A stretch of DNA of 64,000 nucleotides from positions 17,487,001 through 17,551,000 of the forward strand of contig OU612066.1 in the NCBI GenBank assembly GCA_914767715.1, read 5' to 3'. Below the pieces are notes generated by a model. The model did no database searches and was not told the DNA's origin. It was given only the letters and a program-made list of their open reading frames with translations. This DNA comes from Membranipora membranacea. Its lineage: Eukaryota > Bryozoa > Gymnolaemata > Cheilostomatida > Membraniporidae. Of this stretch, positions 11,513 to 22,432 are shown piece by piece. The translations under genes and the position numbers were made by a program. Numbering within the stretch: the stretch's first letter is position 1; the number at the start of each line of letters is the position of its first letter.

Positions 11513-12870
11513 CATGGAAATCTGCAATAATCAAACCACTTCCCCAAGTCAAGAACCCTGAACAACTTAAACAATATCGCCCAATAGCTCTCACAAGCTG
11601 TATAATGTAAAATGCTGGAAAGACTTATCAAACACTACATATAACTCATACATCCATGGATAAATATCAGTTTGCATATCGTGCACATTGTTCTACACAA
11701 GATGCAGTCTTATGTCTAACTACAACTGTGACAAGTTTCATCGACGAGAAGGCATCCATCCAACTACTCTAGGTGTCTCTTCCTAGACTTCTCATCAGCT
11801 TTCAACACTATATCTGTTCCACACCTCATTACCCAACTGTCTCATCTCGATTCCATTGTCACTCAGTGGATATATAGCTTTCTTACCAACAGAGTACACA
11901 GAACCATTGTAGATGGCATAATATCTAATCCTATCATAACAAACACTGGAACAACCCAGGGGTGTTTTGTTTATCTCCACTTTTGTTTTCTATTTATACT
12001 AATCGGATTACCTCAAGCCTGAGTAATATTACTGTAGACGACACCTGCATTATGCAGGCGACATCTGCATTATGCAGACGACACCTGCATTATCGGCTGC
12101 ATTGGCAATCAATCTGATCTAAATACTTACTTTGATATGATTAAAAGAATTTCTAATCAATGTGATGATTTAAATCTTTTATTAAACCCAACTAAGACCC
12201 AACAAATTATGTTCTCAACCCAGCATGTTAAACCCCATACCCCTACTCTTGTATTGAATGGAACAAATATTGTATTGTCTGATAAAGTTAGATACCTTGG
12301 TGTAATAGTGGATCAGGCTTTGAGATTTCATGAGCATGTACAATCAGTGGTTACAACAGCAGCTAGAAGAATGTATATTGTGAAGAATTTTGTGTATTTC
12401 AGCTCTAAACCTCTAGCCAACATGTTATTCAAAGGCTTTATCATGTCCCTCATCTCCTATTGTTTAACTATCATTTTTACTTGTATCAATGCCAGTGATA
12501 AAAAGGCTATCAGAAAGATGTTTAAAGATTGTTCTAAACTTGGTATTGAGTATCACAACATAGACTTACGCATTCAGAAACTAACAAAAAACACTTGCCA
12601 TCAAATACATAGAAGACGATAAACATTTCATAAATGAATTTTTGAGTCAATGCCCCTCCGGAAGATATCGAACTGTTAAATATAGAAGAGCGTGGGGCAG
12701 AGACAGTTTTTTACGCCACCTTGTACATCCTTAAAATGATATTTTGTTTTAAACAATCCTACAGAGCTTTTTTATCATTTCTGTTCATGTCTTCTTTTAA
12801 GGCCAGTATTTACACCGAATTTCGCAACATGTAATATTGTCTGTGAATTGTAATTAATCAATCAATCAAT
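11513..12870 (+). mobile_element. LINE RT fragment with (AATC)n tail
   Basis: Decayed RT reading begins with AIIKPLPQVKNPEQLKQYRP and ALTSC near 11520-11610, continues through DKYQFAYRAHCSTQDAV near 11660, and has a lost catalytic region around 12010-12100 where a triplicated TGCATTATGCAG-type segment (12037-12094) disrupts the frame. The longest intact frame, 12137-12622, encodes the post-catalytic RT region (LNPTKTQQIMFS, then VRYLGVIVDQALRFHEHV). The element ends in AATCAATCAATCAAT at 12855-12870, a typical LINE simple-repeat tail. It abuts the zinc-finger remnant directly, so its insertion or a linked deletion removed the front of that gene copy. Confidence 0.8.
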
Positions 12871-12872
12871 GC

Positions 12873-13034
12873 ACTTTTAGAACCGCGCAACAATCAAATA
12901 TGAAAATTCACATGCAGACGCATACAGGAGAAAAGCCGTTTGCCTGCTCTGAATGCTCTTATAGATGCACTCAAGAAGGAAGCTTGAAAAGCCACATGCT
13001 GGAACATACCAGAGAAAAAATATGCTCGCCCTGA
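12873..13034 (+). pseudogene. Zinc-finger gene remnant (last 1.5 fingers only)
   Basis: The frame encodes the end of one finger (AQQSNMKIHMQTH), a TGEKPFAC linker and one complete finger (helix Q/G/S/S). It then reads EHTREKICSP with TGA at 13032. It is closest to the ends of genes 3 and 5 (type B). Exons 1-2, the linker and earlier fingers are missing, replaced by the LINE tail that ends at 12870. The following 3' flank is still alignable with genes 3 and 5. It is a dead gene copy. Confidence 0.85.
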
Positions 13035-14840
13035 GTCTCTATCAAAAATGGGATTAACTCAAACTTAAAGACACCCATTTTGACACAAACTGGAGAGAAC
13101 TTATTGGCTTATCAATACTACCCTTTTAGAAGTGCACTCAAGTACGACAGGGCACAAGACGACGACACACACAATAGAGCATGATAATACAATTTGAAAC
13201 TACAAAGCAGGAAACAGCATTCCATCACTCCAAAAATGGTCCTGAAATAGTCAGGAATCTGCGAAACTGTGAGTAAATATTCATCAGGTATGGAATTACC
13301 CCTCCCTGTTGAGGAAGGGAACAACTCAATACAGATGTGTTTAGTTTATTTACTCAAGTTTTGAAATGATTAATTTGTTCTTAACTTATTCGTTTTTACG
13401 TTAGGTGTTACCTGTTTTTATCAATGACTCATATCTTAGATGTCTTGTTGACTTTATTTTCATGAATAGTGAACCTAAATTAAAACAAGCATTGCAAAAA
13501 ACCAAAAAGAGCTATATCGACCATAAAATTTGCGTCTGCACAGCGATTCCCAAAAAAGAATAGTACATATCCACTCAAAAAAATGTGATTGTTTAAAAAA
13601 AAGAATAGAGCGTTATGTGCTCCTGAGGGCGCTCCAAATAGAACTGGTCCCCTCTTGCTTTCCCTCGCTTTTGTATGTCGCCGGGGCATACAAATAAAAA
13701 ATGTACCATTACAAAAAATCAAAGAGAAACTTCATTAAAAGCATATCCACAATATCTTTTTAATTCAAGTGTTAGTGTTAGGTTTGAACATGTCACCATA
13801 TGTAGAAAGTGTAATTCAATTAATTAGAACATATCACAATATCTTGAAAAAATCAAAGAGTCATTAAATTAGTCAAAACAAAGCAATCTCCTGGCTGTGA
13901 GTTGGAAGGGCTAGCTGAGATCTCACACACACAGAACATGGAGACTTTTAGAACATGATCTTACATTTTTGTAATGGTAAGTTAATATAATAAATGTATA
14001 TTATGAGTACATGTGGATGTTATTGGTTATTTTCCTTTGATCAGAATGAACGACCAAATAAATCAGATAAAAATGTCATGTTCTAAAACCCTTTGAACGC
14101 CAGTAACCAGTAAACTTTTATCAGCGGTCATGTAAAGAACAATCCATCACCGCCTAACCTAAATGCCAAAGTTGTGTTGGTAGCAGGTGAAAGCACGGGC
14201 CACAATTACATCATAAAAATGATCACAGGTCCAGGACATAATTATTATTCAATTCACACATCATCGCTTTATTATGACTACCTCGGCAGGATAGAAAAGA
14301 TGGCAAGGATGAAAATAGTGCCTTAACATTGTAAATTACATTAATTCAATTTCAATAAGTTTTCAAAAGTAGATGTTACATGAATGTTTCTCTCATAATT
14401 TAGTGACATATATATTGCAAGACCAATACTCCCTAGCCCATCTGAACCCCTGCGCAGGAGATACATTTTTACTACATGTACGTTCTAGAAAAGAGGGGTT
14501 GTCGGTCCTATTGCTTATTTATGTCATGAGAACATAGCCATAGTGTAGAATTTAATTTGCCCAATTAAATTGCACAAATGCAAACACTGGCCAATCAAGC
14601 ATTGAATTTGTTCTAACATCGAGCCAAATTGATCTTTGTATAATAATAGAGAAAATATCTTTTTGACTGGAAGAATCAAATTGACTCGGTCACTGATTAA
14701 TGTGACCAACTGTTGCTGATAAGTTGAGACAACATACAAAGGTCAAGGTGTGTGTTCTCTTGGTAACTATAAAGATATTCATTCATACATATTCAAATTT
14801 TACTTTGGGCTTGCTTACTTGGTAGTCATCTCAAAATTTA
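13035..14840 (+). repeat. Type B 3' flank (segmental duplication)
   Basis: Aligns with 36195-37560 after gene 3 and 53192-54440 after gene 5, with the block GGAGACTTTTAGAACATG in each. Relative to this copy, gene 3's flank lacks about 13475-13935. The ORFs on either strand are not conserved, so I call no gene here. Confidence 0.7.
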
Positions 14841-15289
14841 CCAAAATAATGTCAAGTCAGTGAGTGTGCTGCGTGTCGACCCTACCCAGCTGCAGGCAGT
14901 TAGTTCTCTTAACTGAGTTGGAAAGATGTTACTGGAAGAGGCTGAACACTGTTGCCTCAAGTATGCCATATGGCCGGGTTGAAGAGGTTGCCAAAAAGGG
15001 ATTTCAACCACATAATCAAGAAGTTATATAAATATATGTTTTATCAAGGTCCCTCTAACTAACTCCTTGGTTTTATATCCTTCTCACTAGTGAACAATAT
15101 AACACCAGTGCCGCAGTTCTTGACCACACCAAGCCCAAAATCAGGAACTGCTGCAGTCTTATGGTACATACTGACTACATTGGGCTGTTTATATGAGGTA
15201 TACCTGGTCTAGCTGTCATTGTGAACTTACTTATGTATATTGTAATCTTCGTTTCTTTTGCACTGGCATTAAACTGGATACTGGATTCA
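14841..15289. other. Unassigned; part of repeat R1
   Basis: Contains the R1 block with TATATGAGGTATACCTGGTC near 15195, also present at 6155, 25370 and 41855. I see nothing else supportable here. Confidence 0.4.
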
Positions 15290-16140
15290 ATCATTCAGCC
15301 TTGGGGATGTTGGTGTCTACGTCCTTCACAACACGACATCCCGAAGGCTGAATCAATAAAGTATCTTGGAGTAGAGATGGATCCAAAGCTGACCTGGGCC
15401 TAACAAGTTGTTCCTACAATAATATCTAAAACTAATAAAACCCTGGGCTTCATCACATGAACTCTACCCAGCAAGCATAGGCATCTGGCATGCATAATTT
15501 GCCAGTATATGTCCAGTTTCAAACACCACACCCCCCCCCCCCCCCCAAACAGGTACATGCTTGTATAGGTGTTATGGTGGACAATTGACTCCACAGAAAG
15601 ATTGTGCCTTTTCAATTTCTTGAGCTACACCTTGTTTGGGTGGGGGGGGGGGGGGGGTGATTGCTACTGGAAATGAGCAAATTATGCATGCTTGTAACTC
15701 CAGATATCTACGCCAGCAAGTCACGTGAGTTAAAACTCAAAGCCTACAAGCAGCTTGTAAGACCAGTGGTTGGATATGCCTCTGCATCATGGGACTCACT
15801 GACTACAAACCATGAGACTAACATCGAGGTGGTTGTACGTCGTGCTGCCCGAGATATCACTAACATCAAACGGTCGGACCACCACATTAGTTCTACCAAT
15901 ATGCTGAATAACCTGGCTCTAGCTCCTCTCACTGATAGGCGGAAGGATAGAAGGCTTCAGATATTCAGACAGTATCACTTCAATGAGAGCGGCATACTGG
16001 GTCGGTGTCTTGACAGATTAGCTAACAGCTCCAGCCGAAGACATCAAAACCAGTATCGTATTCCACACTCAAACACGAAGCACCACCAAGGCTGTTTTAT
16101 GTGAAGACTGCCTAGCAGTGGAACACCCTTCCACCTGGCA
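15290..16140 (+). mobile_element. LINE RT 3' fragment, CR1-like, split by a MITE
   Basis: The frame reads SIKYLGVEMDPKLTWA near 15351 and KTNKTLGFI near 15432. A 237-bp insert interrupts it, and it resumes as ASKSRELKLKAYKQLVRPVV near 15713. The frame 15661-16104 covers the C-terminal RT region (YASASWDSL, DRRKDRRLQIFRQYHF). It matches the same domain of the LINEs at 6838 and 43290, where AYKQLVRPVLEYAS and AYKQLVCPVLEYAL are found. In-frame stops show that it is dead. Confidence 0.8.
15476..15712. mobile_element. hAT-like MITE with C16/G16 arms
   Basis: A 237-bp insert in the LINE is flanked by the perfect 8-bp direct repeat CCAGCAAG (15468-15475 and 15713-15720). Its tips are inverted repeats: CATAGGCATCTGG and, reverse-complemented, CGTAGATATCTGG (10 of 13 match). 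Internal inverted segments include GCATGCATAATTTGC. A run of 16 C (15531-15546) is mirrored by a run of 16 G (15642-15657). An 8-bp duplication is typical of the hAT superfamily. There is no coding capacity. Confidence 0.8.
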
Positions 16141-16217
16141 GTCTACTGCTCATCCCTCCAGACTCCTAAAACTGAGTCTTCTAATGGTGATACTGATATT
16201 TTTGACCCTGAAATGTA

Positions 16218-16635
16218 GTTACGCAATATTTTCACACTTAAAAAAATCAGATCACTTCTGGGTAAAAACTAATACATAGTGTTAGAAAATTGTCTTCCCT
16301 TCTCATCTATGAGCTATGAGGTAACCAAGGGGCCTAGTGCTGTACCTGCTCAATGAACTATCACTTCTATCTATTTGAGAGAACTGTATAAATTAATAAA
16401 TGAAGTTATAACTATTGTAAAAAGTCTCCTGACAACCGAACTAAATTTATTTTGAACTTATGTGAAAAAGAATGGTGATTAAAAGTCTTTTGAATGTAAT
16501 AGCTTATTAGGTTGGCACAGCACTAGGCCCCATGGATACCTCATAGATGAGAAGGGGGGGGGAAATTTCTAGCACTACACATATTTTTTACCCAATAGTG
16601 CTCTGAATTTTCTAAATGTGAAAATATTGCATAAT
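16218..16635. mobile_element. Inverted-repeat MITE, probable TA target duplication
   Basis: Arms of roughly 140 bp are inverted copies of each other, with GGGGCCTAGTGCTGT and CTTCTCATCTATGAG on both sides. Tips GTTACGCAATATTTTCACA and ATTATGCAATATTTTCACA are each preceded by TA. The 418-bp element has a central AT-rich spacer and no ORF. A Tc1/mariner-type origin is the simplest reading of the TA flanks, but the superfamily is uncertain. Confidence 0.7.
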
Positions 16636-16691
16636 TACTGCTGAACTAGCTGCCAGATTATATATTGCTGTGGTCCTTCCGGAGTCTTTAA

Positions 16692-18115
16692 AGGTTGATA
16701 GACAAGGAATGTGTTCAGAGCATAATGGATGTCAGATTTGGAATCTCAATGGCTCATCGCATATACCCTCCAACTTCTATCACTCTGCTGCAATCAAGTG
16801 TTGAGATATAGGCAACAATATCCAATGGTTGTAAAAACAAAATGTATATAGTTGCTTTATATTTGATCAGAGATTTTAAAAATTATTCAAAATCTAATAT
16901 TGATCTTTGGATATAAAAACAAAAAAGTGGAATCGAGAGTGACTTTTAAACATTATGATAGAAAATGAGCGGACACTTCGATCGGAGTTCGGTTCGGGTG
17001 GTTGGTTGTATGGGCAGGTGTAGGCGGGCGGATCTCCGAGGGGGTGCTGCAGGAGTATAGCTATGGGCTAGCTGGTGGAGACAATGTTCAGGGCTGCCCA
17101 TGATGCGATTGATGTAACTCTTGCTGGTGTCTTCGAGTAGAGTGAGAATGGGCACTATTTCGGCTGTTTGAACGCGTTCATCGCAGTCCATGATCTTCAG
17201 AGCTAAGTTTTCTAGTCTTACTAGCCTCAGTCTCTGCTCACCGTTTGTGAATGAGTACCAGGACGGGCAGGCGTAAAGGATGATTGGTCAAATGCATGTT
17301 GTGTAGAATTTTCTCATGATGTGTGTCGGTACTCCCGATCTCTTCAGGTCTAGTAGTGAGTACACAAGACCACGGGTTTTCTTTATAGCATGATCCACGT
17401 GATCTTTGAATGTCAGATGCTCATCAATAATGACGCCGAGAAACTTGGTGCTGGTCTCGTTCGAGATCTGCTCACCATTCACTGTGAAGGTGGGTGCTTC
17501 AGGGACGAAGTTGTTGTCGATTTTAGAGATGGACATGGTGGCAGACTTCTTCGAATTAGCGATCATGTTGTGGTTGCTGCACCATCTAGTGGTCTCGTCG
17601 ATGGCGGTCTGAAGATTGTTGTTGGCGTCGAAGGTGTGGTTTGGTGTGAGAGTAATGTCATCGGCATATTTGATGGTTTCAGTTGAGGTAGTGATAGCTC
17701 CTAAGCTGTGACATCAATAGAGGGAATTCCCTACAGGTCACATGATGCATTGCATTGATAAGCATTAAGTATGTTAGTATTCTAGTATCTAATCAAGCTC
17801 TTGATCTTGACTTAGAACTTCTAAACCCTCACATGAGCCTATAGAGAAGTATGTTTCGAATGTCTCCACCCGACTACAAAAGCCTCTGCTTCCAAAAATT
17901 ATTATAATTTACTCACATAATGATCATCACAGATCATCATTGAACTCTATCGATGTCATCAAATTTTCCGAGTTATCTCCACCTAACTCCAAATTTCTTT
18001 TACACAATTTTTGGAATAACTTCTAGAATATGATACTGATAGCCTTGCAAAATGATTGACAGATTCCAAATCTGACATCCATTATGCTCTGAACATATTC
18101 CTTGTCTATCAATCT
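16692..18115. mobile_element. TTAA-target (piggyBac-like) non-autonomous element, 1.42 kb
   Basis: Terminal inverted repeats of 55 bp (16692-16746 and about 18061-18115) match at about 53 positions and start AGGTTGATAGACAAGG or AGATTGATAGACAAGG. Both ends are flanked by TTAA (16688-16691 and 18116-18119), the piggyBac-type target. The tips do not start with the usual CCC, so the superfamily is tentative. No piggyBac transposase is present; the interior carries a - strand LINE fragment. Confidence 0.75.
16946..17705 (-). mobile_element. LINE RT fragment inside the TTAA element
   Basis: On the - strand the RT catalytic block IKYADDITL lies near 17648-17680. It is followed by NSKKSATMSIS, a VNGEQISNE segment, TKFLGVIIDEHLTFKDHV and RKFYTTCI. 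One TGA near 17285 interrupts an otherwise continuous frame (PIILYACPSWYSF follows). The frame continues to a stop at 16946. Only the second half of the RT and the C-terminus are present. It is a relic captured by, or inserted into, the surrounding element. Confidence 0.8.
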
Positions 18116-18489
18116 TTAACTTACTTATTTATTATAATTTTTTGTTATTATTGCAATAGCATCAATCAGAGCTCACTCCTTGCTGTTAGTACGGGTTAAT
18201 TAATTGTGTAACCAGGACCTGTTGGTGTCTTTGTTAGTTGGATAGATAGGTAAAAAAAGAAAACACCGGTCCCAATTAATATCAATCATATTCATTATGC
18301 AATACATCAAGCTGGTTCTTGATTTGGGGATAGAGGTGATATTTGAACCGAAGATTACCTCTAGTTGGTTCACCCCATGTGCTGCTGCGCTACTAAGAAC
18401 CCATGTCCGCATACCTTTTTGGCAACCACCAGATGTCTGCAGCGGCATTGCATCTGGTGTATGCCAAACACTAAACATCAGAATCGGAC

Positions 18490-19310
18490 AACTGGCCGTT
18501 GCCTGAGTTACATCTCGTTACATAAAACACATGCGGACACAATTTGACACAGGTGGATGGGTCCGTACCAGAGGTGGAATAAGAATGGGGTGTAGACACT
18601 CATCATCGGGGAGACATATATAAAACCTGCATCAGTTTTTGCACCTAAATCATTATGCCCGATTAGATGGCAATGCTGATATTGCAGCCTCATTTTGTTA
18701 TCTTTGAGCTATACAGAATGCAAGAGCACACATTGCCCAATACGGCAGCAGTAGTTTTACCACAACGGCGCTACTTCTGGGCTTGATGATCTGGCCACTG
18801 AGGAAGCCCGCCCCCACATTAGTACCTACACTATCACACATCTTCCAAAGATCTCTGGTACTTGATGATTGGAATACAGCACAGGCTGCCCGGTCTTTTA
18901 TAAACGGGTGGAAAATATCTCCCATCTGATTTCATGGCAATGGGCTTAACCAATGTATGTAGCAAGATTATGGAACACTTGATCATGTAAGTATGTATTT
19001 GAGTAATGTTGTCCTAAAAGCCAGCAAAAACTCACTGACATACAACATAGATTCAAGAGCTAACACAGTTGCAAGATCCAGCTTATTTTACTCGCTATCC
19101 TCATCTCTCAGCATCGCAAGAAAAGACATGAAGTAGATACCTTGCTTACAAGAGTAGACTAGACAAAGTTGACCACAAAAAACTGATCAATAAACTGACA
19201 TTGTTGAAGATCTGCAGCCAGATTATCAACTTGGTACAATAATTCCTAAATAAGGATCCTTTAAATATTGTTGTCGACCACCACCCCTTCTGCCTAACCT
19301 GTCATTACAT
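18490..19310 (+). mobile_element. Degenerate LINE RT relic upstream of gene 2
   Basis: Fragments of RT reading can be followed with frameshifts: TLSHIFQRSLVLDDWNTAQA near 18825, LTNVCSKIMEHLIM near 18936, and RQS/DKVDHKKLINKL near 19160. The same relic lies upstream of gene 5 (49262-49960) and, inverted, upstream of gene 6 (62540-61800). The insertion therefore predates duplication of those gene segments. Confidence 0.7.
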
Positions 19311-19525
19311 AAATTTCATTAGTAGGATCAGGGTGAATTCTACCTGGTTGGATATTGACAACTTAATTTTGGGACTGCAAAGTTAGCGTATTGAAAAGTG
19401 AATAGAACCGCAGGTCAACACAATGCAATTATAAGCAAAAGATGACAAACAGTTGGCTGAATGAAAGAAGTGCTCTTTTCAATTTCATAACAAAGAAACA
19501 AGAAATAGACTAGAGATAAGTCAAG

Positions 19526-19609
19526 CTACTACAATTTGTCTACTACAATTTGGCTATTACAATTTGTCTACTACAATTTGGCTTCTACAATTTGGTTACT
19601 AAGATTTGG
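19526..19609 (+). repeat. 14-bp minisatellite, six units
   Basis: Six tandem units close to CTACTACAATTTGG or CTACTACAATTTGT. There are no spacers, so it is not CRISPR-like. No gene is seen in the flanking 19310-19690. Confidence 0.85.
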
Positions 19610-19689
19610 CAATCAGGCTATCTGCAGCGGACAACATGATAATATACAACACGGCAGAAAATTATCCCAAATTACAAAAAGACCTTAAA

Positions 19690-20517
19690 CTACTTCTGAC
19701 ATTCAGGCAACTGTGTGTTTACCTAATGTGGAAATAATATGCACAAACTGACCTTCAAAATCAGGGTATGAAATTTACGCACTGGGTGATGATGTCATTA
19801 TTGTCAACTAGTAGGACGTAACTATGTAGATATTTACCTTCACATTAGGTGACAATGCTGAGATTGCAGTCTCAAATCATTACTTTTGGGCTATACAGAA
19901 TTCAATGACCACACATTTGCCTGTGTGGCAGCAGTGGTTTAAGAAGCTAGAGCTGTTGGAAGACAACTAGAGCATCATGTTTGACCTCCAAACATATGAA
20001 CATCAAAGTTAAGCCACATATGGAACAAATATCTTGTTTGTGATCACAATATACTGTAGCATGCAGAGCTGCTCTGTGAACGCACACCCTCACCTCCAAA
20101 TCTAAAATATTTCTCAGGCTTCGCCACCAACATTAACACATTCCCACCTCTCCATGAAATATTTGCAAACCACTCTCAGGACATGACTACATGCCTACGT
20201 AAGCTCATCGGAAAAATTTGACAAAATGTGCCGTAGTATTCCCTTGCAACATTGAGTTCTTGGACAGATTCCAGCATACCAGGCGGGATGCTGGTAAACA
20301 GACTCCCAACAAGTCAACCTACTTTGTTGGGCTCGACCATTAGCTTGTGGCTGGCAACACTCCTCCTCAGCCTTGTGCACCTCATCGCCTTATAAATGTC
20401 TATCAGTGTGAATAACTGATTTTATATATGGCTGACCTTTTCTCATATATCAAATTATGGACCTACTTAATCATTGGATCAAAATTATATGTTGTAGACA
20501 AAGATTTCAATATTACC
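19690..20517 (+). other. 5' flank of gene 2 with MITE remnant
   Basis: At about 19690-19945 lies a shortened relative of the MITE at 51305-51667, ending in GGCAGCAGTGGTTTA. From 19945 onward the sequence aligns with the upstream regions of genes 4 (38555-39150), 5 (50525-51070) and 6 (inverted, 60645-61620). The 20300-20420 block contains TATAAATG at 20391, a possible core promoter element. Confidence 0.55.
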
Positions 20518-22432
20518 ATGGAGCCAAGCTCTGACGCAGGGCAAATAATTTCAGCATTCATCAGTCAGCTTCTCTCAGGAGTGGTGAGTTTGTTGTCTCT
20601 CTTGTTCCTCTGATTCAACCTATGTGATCCTACATGATATTTACACCATCAGAATAAGAGTGGCTTATTGCGTTTCAACCAAATAAACTGGAGATCAGAG
20701 TTAAATATGAAATTGGAAAAAATGAAATTATTAAAGGAATTTGCGGTTATGTTTTTAGGTATATACTTAAATACCCAATTTATTTTACTACAGGTTGAGT
20801 CTGTGCGTCAACAAGGATACCAGGTCTCTTTCTTAGCCTCAAAGTCAGGTGATGATAGTAATGATATACTCTCACTACATGGTGGTCTCTCCCTCAATAT
20901 ACAGAAACAGCTAGAAGTAAATTTCAAGAGTCTCATCAAAGGTAATTTCTGATGCAAAATAACATCTCTTGTAGAAAACTTGAAATACGTAGTTGGGTTA
21001 TCTAGAGTTTTCATCTTGGCACCAAAGCTTGTTAACAGGATGTGCTTTTGTCATAATATTTCAAATTGTATACCACCTCATTTGGTGAGTGAAGATTCTT
21101 GCGCACATGAGTTTTCTCGCATACCCAGAGTGGACAACTCCACACAGCCGATAACAAACACCAAAGCGTAATATGTAGTTACCAGAATATACAGAAAAGG
21201 GCCTCAATATTTGGCTGAATACCAGACTAGGAGCAGATCCAATTATCAGCATTTGGGTGCCCCGCTGGCATGTTATAATGAGTTAACAAAATTTATATTT
21301 CTTTACAGACGCTTCACATGAAGCAGATTGCAGTATCAGTCAATCTGGTGAAGAGGCGATACAATCTACCCATACAGTCAGTATACCATTAAGGGATGTC
21401 CTTGCTGATACTATTAAGGTAGAATGTACCTCGGAGTTTGATGCTAGCCCGCCTGAATACTTGCCAACTGGTGACACTGAATACTCACAGTCTACTGATG
21501 ATGATGCTGATCAACCAGTAGAGTATAATGATGGTGAAAGACTCGATGCGAGTCAGAATCAGGAACTGCAGATCGACCCTGAACCTCCGTGTGATCTGCG
21601 GGTAGAGTCTGATGATACCAAGACTAGGTCATATCCAAACCCAGAGCCTAGGTTCGAGCGCTTAGGGGGCAAGAAAAAGTGTAAATCTAAACTGATATAC
21701 CAACCGCTGATACATACTGGAGCAAAAAGATACGCTTGCACTGAATGCCCTTACAGAACCCCAAAACTTGAGAATTTGAGACAGCATATGATGACACACC
21801 GAGAAAAACGATATGCTTGTACCCAATGCCCTTACAGAAGCGCAAGAATATGGAGTTTGAAAAGTCACATTCTAACACATACCCAAGAAAAACCGTTTGC
21901 TTGCCCTGAATGCCCTTATAGAACAAAACACCAACCAAATTTGAAAGCTCACCTTATGACTCATACTGGAGAAAAACCGTTTGCTTGCCCTGAATGCCCC
22001 TATAGAAGCATGTATAAAATCAGTTTACAAAGGCACATTCTGACACATACCGGAGAAAAACCGTTTGCTTGCCCTGAATGCCCTTTTAGAGCAGCAGTTC
22101 AAACAAATTTGAAAGCTCACATTATGACTCATACTGGAGAAAAACGGTTTGCTTGCCCTGAATGCCCTCATAGAAGCTCTCGTCAATCAGCTATGAGAAG
22201 GCACATCATGACTCATACAGGAGAAAAACCGTTTGCTTGCCCTGAATGCCCTCATAGAAGCTCTCGTCAATCAGCTATGAAATCGCACATCATGTCTCAT
22301 ACAGGAGAAAAATCGTTGGCTTGTCCTCAATGCTCTTTTAGAAGCCGGCATCTCTCATCGATGAAAAGGCACATGTTCAGACATTCTGGAGAAAAACCAA
22401 TTGCCGTGCCTTCAATTGCAATCCCTAACTAG
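20518..22432 (+). CDS. C2H2 zinc-finger protein, cluster gene 2 (3 exons, 8 fingers)
   Basis: Exons 20518-20583, 20794-20941 and 21309-22432 join to 445 codons plus stop. This is the longest array in the cluster. The N-terminal module (about 71 residues) precedes an acidic linker with IKVE; the second SUMO-type site has changed to IDPE. Eight C2H2 fingers follow a half finger. Helix residues -1/2/3/6 are K/E/N/Q, R/W/S/S, H/P/N/A, Y/I/S/R, V/T/N/A, R/S/A/R, R/S/A/S and H/S/S/R. Fingers 6 and 7 are near-identical, a recent internal duplication. The tail GEKPIAVP is shared with gene 4. An ATG just upstream of exon 3 is followed at once by TAA here, unlike in genes 1, 3 and 4. All splice sites are canonical and no frame damage is visible. 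Confidence 0.85.

Noticed and set aside
19526-19609. CRISPR-like array
   Set aside because: Units are 14 bp with no unique spacers, and the genome is eukaryotic.
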